7,240 nucleotides of DNA from Burkholderiaceae bacterium (GTDB lineage Bacteria; Pseudomonadota; Gammaproteobacteria; Burkholderiales; Burkholderiaceae), in the NCBI GenBank assembly GCA_023253905.1, contig JALREG010000357.1:1-7240 (forward strand), read 5' to 3'. The translations under genes were made by a program, and so were the position numbers. This document shows, in pieces, positions 6,029-7,240 of this stretch (position 1 is the first letter of the stretch; every line of letters begins with the position of its first letter). Under the pieces are notes generated by a model. That model was not told where the DNA came from. It ran no database searches and saw only the letters and a list, made by a program, of their open reading frames with translations.

Positions 6029-6676
6029 ATGAATGCGCCTGACTTACCCAATATGCCCCGACTTGTATGCACGACGTCCGAGGCGGCTCGGCGGCTCGGT
6101 CTGTCGAGTACGACTGTGCAGGTGATGGTGGAGCGCGGGGAACTGATGGCTTGGCGTACGCGAGGCGGCCATCGGCGGATCAGCGTGGCCTCGGTTGATG
6201 CCATCCGACGCCAGCGCGGTGTGCTCGGTGACCGGTTTCGCTCAGATCCCGCGACCCTTTGCGTGTTGGTGGTAGAGAGCGCTGGCGATACCGCCGGGGC
6301 CTACACCGGACTGATCCGGGGGTGGGGGTGGCCGATCAATGTGTTGACGGCGGCGGACAGCCTTGAGGCAGTGCTGATGATTGAGCGTTACCGTCCAAGC
6401 GTTGTGATTTTGGACCTGACGGCGCTGGGGCTGGATGGACCTGCGCTTGTAAGGAAGGTGCGCGAGCACCATGAATTCGATGCGGTTCACCTGGTGGCAA
6501 TGCTTGCCGAAAACGGGCTGCAGGGTGGGCAGGAACTCCGCGCGCTTGCCGGCGTGGCGGTGTTTTCCAAGCCCACGTCGGCTGAGCGGCTACAGGGGTT
6601 TGTTGAAGCGCACCTGATCCGACAGGCGCCGCCTCAGCGCTCCCAGGGCGGGTTGGAGACCGCCTCCGCAGCGTAG
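6029..6676 (+). CDS. Excisionase/MerR-like winged-helix protein with a degenerate receiver domain
   Basis: Putative transcription regulator of 215 residues. Residues about 14-62 form a MerR/excisionase-type DNA-binding domain: TTSEAARRLGLSSTTVQVMV is the helix-turn-helix and RTRGGHRRIS (43-52) the wing. Residues about 77-195 look like a CheY-type receiver: VLVVES at the first strand, VVILDLTALGLDG with D129 at the phospho-acceptor position, and VFSKP with K181 at the conserved Lys. The usual acidic pair is reduced to E83, and the conserved Thr/Ser strand reads LVAMLAEN with no Thr/Ser, so phosphorylation signalling is doubtful. A low-complexity tail (about 200-215) follows. The start at 6029 has a weak GGTGA 7 nt upstream; Met9 (6053) is an alternative. 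It is divergent from fliS across 258 bp, and its 3' end overlaps aceE on the opposite strand by 43 bp. No sensor kinase is adjacent. I cannot assign a gene name or targets. Confidence 0.86.
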   Translation: MNAPDLPNMPRLVCTTSEAARRLGLSSTTVQVMVERGELMAWRTRGGHRRISVASVDAIRRQRGVLGDRFRSDPATLCVLVVESAGDTAGAYTGLIRGWGWPINVLTAADSLEAVLMIERYRPSVVILDLTALGLDGPALVRKVREHHEFDAVHLVAMLAENGLQGGQELRALAGVAVFSKPTSAERLQGFVEAHLIRQAPPQRSQGGLETASAA

Positions 6677-7240
6677 CGTTGGCGCGCTGCCTCGAACTGC
6701 GTGGCTTCGATCGTGCCGGCGCGTACCAATTCTCTGATCGCGGACAGCACGACCTGGTAGCGGTCAACCTCGAAGAAGCGCCTTAGCTGCTCGCGGGTGT
6801 CGCTCCTCCCGAATCCGTCAGTGCCCAGCGTGACGTAGCGGGCATCGACATATTCCGCAATGAGTTGCGGCCAGGCTCTCACATGATCGGTGGCGGCAAT
6901 GACGGGGGCATGGCCCGGAAGCAGGCGCTCGAGCGTGGTGGGTGAGGAGGGGACGGCGCCCAGCGCGTCGAGACGATCGGTCCGCTGGGCCTCGCGGGCT
7001 TCGCGCGCGAGTTCGCCAAAACTGGTGACTGAGAACACCTGGCTGCCAATGCCCCAATCCGCAGCGAGGATCTCGGCCGCGGCGATAACTTCGAGCAGGA
7101 TGGTGCCCGAGCCAAGAAGGCGCACGGACGGTGCGGTGCGACCATCGGCAGCAGGGCGACCTTCAAAGGTCTTGAAGCAATACATCCCGCGCAGCAGATC
7201 GGCTTCCGCGCCCTCGGCGAGCGATGGCATGGGGTAGCTC
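6634..7240 (-). CDS. aceE: Pyruvate dehydrogenase E1 component, homodimeric type, C-terminal part (5' end outside window)
   Basis: AceE is the thiamine-diphosphate E1 enzyme of the pyruvate dehydrogenase complex; it decarboxylates pyruvate and acetylates the lipoyl domain of E2. Only the last 200 or so residues of a protein usually near 890 are visible. They align in order with E. coli AceE: YPMPSLAEGAEADLLRGMY (E. coli YHMPAMPEGAEEGIRKGIY), VRLLGSGTILLEVIAAAEIL, a strand matching VYSVTSFTELARD, the ATDHVRAWPQLIAEYV segment, and the hallmark LGTDGFGRSDTREQLRRFFEVD. This is the C-terminal transketolase-like domain of the homodimeric E1 found in gamma- and betaproteobacteria, not the alpha2beta2 type. 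The frame is open to the right edge, so the ATG at 7230 is internal. Its TGA (6634-6636) lies inside the convergent regulator gene. I saw no intrinsic terminator after it. Confidence 0.96.
   Translation of the reverse strand, partial: SYPMPSLAEGAEADLLRGMYCFKTFEGRPAADGRTAPSVRLLGSGTILLEVIAAAEILAADWGIGSQVFSVTSFGELAREAREAQRTDRLDALGAVPSSPTTLERLLPGHAPVIAATDHVRAWPQLIAEYVDARYVTLGTDGFGRSDTREQLRRFFEVDRYQVVLSAIRELVRAGTIEATQFEAARQRYAAEAVSNPPWER

Noticed and set aside
6082..6097. Tandem GGCGGCTC repeat in the HTH-coding region
   Set aside because: It simply encodes the Ala-Arg-Arg-Leu stretch normal for this helix-turn-helix, so it is not evidence of a separate element.
6890..7237. Plus-strand open frame opposite aceE
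   Set aside because: Ser/Arg/Ala-rich composition is typical of a shadow frame; aceE on the other strand matches the family residue by residue.

Overview
The window is a chromosomal segment of a GC-rich proteobacterium, most likely gammaproteobacterial. Three things point that way: a homodimeric-type pyruvate dehydrogenase E1 (aceE), the flagellar gene order fliF-fliG-fliH-fliI-fliJ, and sigma-28 promoters of the TCAAG-N14-GCCGATA kind seen in Pseudomonas-like bacteria. I cannot name the genus from sequence alone.

Layout. Positions 1-5273 (+) hold a tight flagellar operon: the 3' part of fliF (MS ring), fliG (rotor/switch), fliH (regulator of the export ATPase), fliI (export ATPase) and fliJ (export stalk/chaperone-escort protein). 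The junctions are a 36-bp gap, a 1-bp overlap, an 11-bp overlap and a 1-bp gap, so the genes are probably co-transcribed and translationally coupled. A strong bidirectional terminator hairpin (5296-5317) closes the operon. From the other side it closes fliS (5354-5770, -), the flagellin chaperone, which sits here alone. Upstream of fliS are two look-alike sigma-28 (FliA) promoters exactly 72 bp apart. A 258-bp intergenic region (5771-6028) separates fliS from a divergent gene (6029-6676, +) for an excisionase/MerR-like winged-helix domain joined to a degenerate receiver domain. That gene converges on, and overlaps by 43 bp, the 3' end of aceE (-), which runs off the right edge.

How the genes fit together. 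FliF and FliG form the rotor base. FliH, FliI and FliJ form the soluble ATPase complex of the flagellar type III export gate. FliS escorts flagellin to that gate late in assembly, which agrees with its sigma-28 promoters. The HTH-receiver protein is an uncharacterised regulator whose position suggests, but does not prove, a link to fliS. aceE is central metabolism and probably unrelated.

Most unusual points: FliF, FliG and FliH all carry extra low-complexity charged segments (acidic in FliF and FliH, Lys/Ala-rich in FliG); fliS has twin sigma-28 promoters; and the HTH-receiver protein keeps the phospho-acceptor Asp and the Lys but has lost other receiver residues. I see no mobile element, CRISPR array, tRNA or rRNA. 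The window is mostly a conventional flagellar locus, with these lineage-specific embellishments as the leads.
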